From positions 1-5,637 of the forward strand of contig CALEGL010000205.1 of the NCBI GenBank assembly GCA_937876495.1: DNA of 5,637 bases, given 5' to 3'. A program made the translations under genes and the position numbers. The notes beneath the pieces were generated by a model. That model ran no database searches and was not told the DNA's origin. It saw only the letters and a list, made by a program, of their open reading frames with translations. Positions 4,214 through 5,637 of the stretch are shown here, piece after piece (the stretch's first letter is position 1; each line of letters begins with the position of its first letter). This DNA comes from an uncultured Bifidobacterium sp. GTDB taxonomy: Bacteria; Actinomycetota; Actinomycetes; Actinomycetales; Bifidobacteriaceae.

Positions 4214-5637
4214 GACCACCGTCGCCGTTGTCGCTGTTGCCACTTCCGTTGTCGTTGTTCTCGCTGTTGCCGCTCGACCCGCTGGAGCTGGAGCTGCTGC
4301 CGTTGACGTCCGACTCCTTCTTGTTCAGCGTCACGCTGACGCTGATGGTCTTGCTGTCGCGGACCACCGTCAGAGTGACCTTGTCGTTGAGGGAGGCGGC
4401 CCTGACATAACCGAGCAGGGAGTAGCTGTTGCTCACCGCGTTGCCGTTGAAGGCCACGATGGTGTCACCCACCTTGAGGCCGGCCTTGTCGGCGGGGCTG
4501 CCGGAGACGACGCCTGCGCTGCCGCTGGACGAGGTGATCTTCGCGCCTCCCCGGGTCACGCCGTCGGCGGTGACCGTGGTGCTCGTAATCGTGATGCCCA
4601 GGGCGACGTGCGTGGCGGAGCCATCGCTGATGATCTCGTTGGCGATCTTCTTGACGAGATTCGAGGGGATGGCGAAGCCGATGCCGATGGATCCGGCCTC
4701 GGAGCTCGACGACGCCGTGGAGGCGATGGACGAGTTGATGCCGATGACCTGTCCGGCGGCGTTGAACGTCGGGCCGCCAGAATTACCCGGGTTGATGGCC
4801 GCGTCGATCTGCACCGCGTTGGTCACGATCTCGGAGTCGCTGTCGTCATCGGTGACGGACACGGGCCGGTTGAGGGCCGAGACGATGCCGGTGGTGGCCG
4901 TGTCGTCGTATCCCAGCGGATTGCCGATGGCCATGACGGCCTCGCCGACGGCGAGGTTGTCCGAGTCGGCGAAGGTGACCGTCGTGAGGTCGCTGGGCGG
5001 GTTCACCAGCTTGATCACCGCGAGATCGGTGGTGGAATCCGTCCCCACGACCTTCGCGGAGTAGATCTGCCCGTTCGTCAGCGTCACCTGGATGGCCGTG
5101 GCGTCGGAGATGACATGGTTGTTGGTGACGATGTAGCCCTTGGAGTTGATGATCGCGCCCGACCCCTTGGCGGTCCCGTCCGACAGCGTGGTCTGAATCG
5201 AGACCACGGCGGAGGAGACCTCCTTGGAGACCGCGGTCCAGTCGACGGATTCACCGCTTTTCGCGGTGGCCGTGCCTGACCCGGAGGTGTTCGACGACAC
5301 ATTGGCCAGAGAACTCGACGTCGGGACGGTCACCCACCCGCGGGTGATCGCCGCGTAGCCGACCCCCAGGCACAGGGCCGCGGACACCAGGGCCGCCACG
5401 ACGGCGACGATGACGCCGTTGACCGTACGGCGACGCGCCCGTGCCGCCGCAGGTCTCCCGGGCCCCTGCTCCCCGGGGAGGAACATCCGCCCCTGTGGCC
5501 CTTGCGGTCCCTGCGGCCCCTGGGGACTTTGGGGGCCCTGGGGGTTCCCCCCCTCCGACCGCCCCGCCCCCTCCGGCCCTCCAGGCGTCCGCCCGCCGGC
5601 CGGCTTGCCGGCGGGATTCCCTGGGCCGTAGGGGTGG
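4188..5637 (-). CDS. HtrA/DegP-like membrane-anchored serine protease with PDZ domain, 5' end beyond the window
   Basis: This is a trypsin-like protease that degrades or processes misfolded proteins outside the membrane. Residues are numbered from the in-frame ATG at 5484-5486, which is probably internal. A basic stretch (RARRR, 16-20) is followed by one membrane segment (about 23-47), so the catalytic part is extracytoplasmic. The protease domain spans about 85-280, with the triad His124 (TNNHV), Asp154 (TTDLAVIKL) and Ser236 (NPGNSGGP). A PDZ domain follows (about 295-390, including GSPADKAGLKVGDTIVAFNG at 328-347). The end is a Ser/Asn/Gly/Asp-rich tail (396-424) closing in DPFGLW. Upstream of that ATG the frame stays open for 50 more codons to the edge and encodes a Pro/Gly/Gln-rich, GPQ-repeated sequence, as in other actinobacterial proteases of this type with a disordered cytoplasmic N-terminus. 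The true start lies outside the window. No promoter is visible, and no link to vitamin B6 is apparent. Confidence 0.93.
   Translation of the reverse strand, partial: HPYGPGNPAGKPAGGRTPGGPEGAGRSEGGNPQGPQSPQGPQGPQGPQGRMFLPGEQGPGRPAAARARRRTVNGVIVAVVAALVSAALCLGVGYAAITRGWVTVPTSSSLANVSSNTSGSGTATAKSGESVDWTAVSKEVSSAVVSIQTTLSDGTAKGSGAIINSKGYIVTNNHVISDATAIQVTLTNGQIYSAKVVGTDSTTDLAVIKLVNPPSDLTTVTFADSDNLAVGEAVMAIGNPLGYDDTATTGIVSALNRPVSVTDDDSDSEIVTNAVQIDAAINPGNSGGPTFNAAGQVIGINSSIASTASSSSEAGSIGIGFAIPSNLVKKIANEIISDGSATHVALGITITSTTVTADGVTRGGAKITSSSGSAGVVSGSPADKAGLKVGDTIVAFNGNAVSNSYSLLGYVRAASLNDKVTLTVVRDSKTISVSVTLNKKESDVNGSSSSSSGSSGNSENNDNGSGNSDNGDGGLTDPFGLW
5491..5544. repeat. Six 9-base tandem repeats encoding collagen-like GPQ triplets
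   Basis: Six imperfect 9-base units follow one another, from CCCTGTGGC (5491) to CCCTGGGGG (5536-5544). Read on the minus strand in the protease frame they give near-continuous Gly-Pro-Gln triplets with one Gly to Ser change. Because each unit is three codons, changes in copy number would keep the frame. The following seven-base run of C (5547-5553) is a place where the assembly could be wrong by a base. Confidence 0.8.
5592..5615. repeat. Perfect GC-rich hairpin near the right edge
   Basis: CCCGCCGGC (5592-5600) and GCCGGCGGG (5607-5615) are perfect nine-base inverted arms around a six-base loop (CGGCTT). There is no T-tract on either side. It falls inside the open frame of the protease, where it encodes part of PAGKPAGGR, so it may be only a result of repeated Pro-Ala-Gly codons. 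An effect on translation of the transcript is possible. Confidence 0.6.

Noticed and set aside
4219..4300. Repetitive GTTGTCGCTGTTGCC-like bases as a tandem repeat element
   Set aside because: They are explained by Ser/Asn/Gly/Asp codons in the low-complexity C-terminal tail of the protease, with no regular unit length.
4107..5279. Plus-strand open frame opposite the protease gene
   Set aside because: The sequence is Val/Asp/Arg/Gly-rich without domains, while the minus strand encodes an intact catalytic triad and PDZ domain.

Overview
The window looks like one end of an assembled contig from a high-GC Gram-positive bacterium. A Bifidobacterium or close actinobacterial relative is the best guess, from three things: the GC-rich codon use, a vitamin B6 synthase pair followed by a MocR-type regulator, and an HtrA-like protease with a Pro/Gly/Gln-rich cytoplasmic N-terminus. 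The genus is an inference; there is no rRNA or other marker here to prove it.

Layout. Bases 1 to about 80 are not genomic: they match a sequencing-library (Nextera/Tn5) adapter that gets worse towards base 1, so the contig ends in adapter read-through. From about 81 to 416, on the minus strand, lies the N-terminal part of a heavy-metal P1B-type ATPase whose remainder is lost beyond the contig end. A divergent intergenic region of about 400 bases (417-815) follows and carries several short repeats. Next, on the plus strand, are pdxS (816-1772) and pdxT (1772-2383), translationally coupled, encoding the two subunits of pyridoxal 5'-phosphate (PLP) synthase. After a 201-base gap with a nested inverted/direct repeat comes a MocR/GabR-family regulator (2585-4213), in the same direction. 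A membrane-anchored HtrA/DegP-like serine protease on the minus strand meets the regulator tail to tail, overlapping it by 26 bases (4188-4213), and runs off the right edge of the window.

How the genes fit together. PdxT makes ammonia from glutamine and passes it to PdxS, which builds PLP from ribose 5-phosphate and glyceraldehyde 3-phosphate. The MocR-family protein has a GntR-type winged helix and an aminotransferase-like domain that keeps the PLP lysine, so it is well placed to sense PLP and control pdxST in the manner of PdxR. The ATPase and protease have no evident link to vitamin B6.

I see no undescribed system, mobile element, CRISPR array or RNA gene. The points most worth checking are the adapter at the left end, the repeat cluster between pdxT and the regulator, and the collagen-like GPQ repeat in the protease, which shows that its gene starts upstream of the ATG visible in the window.
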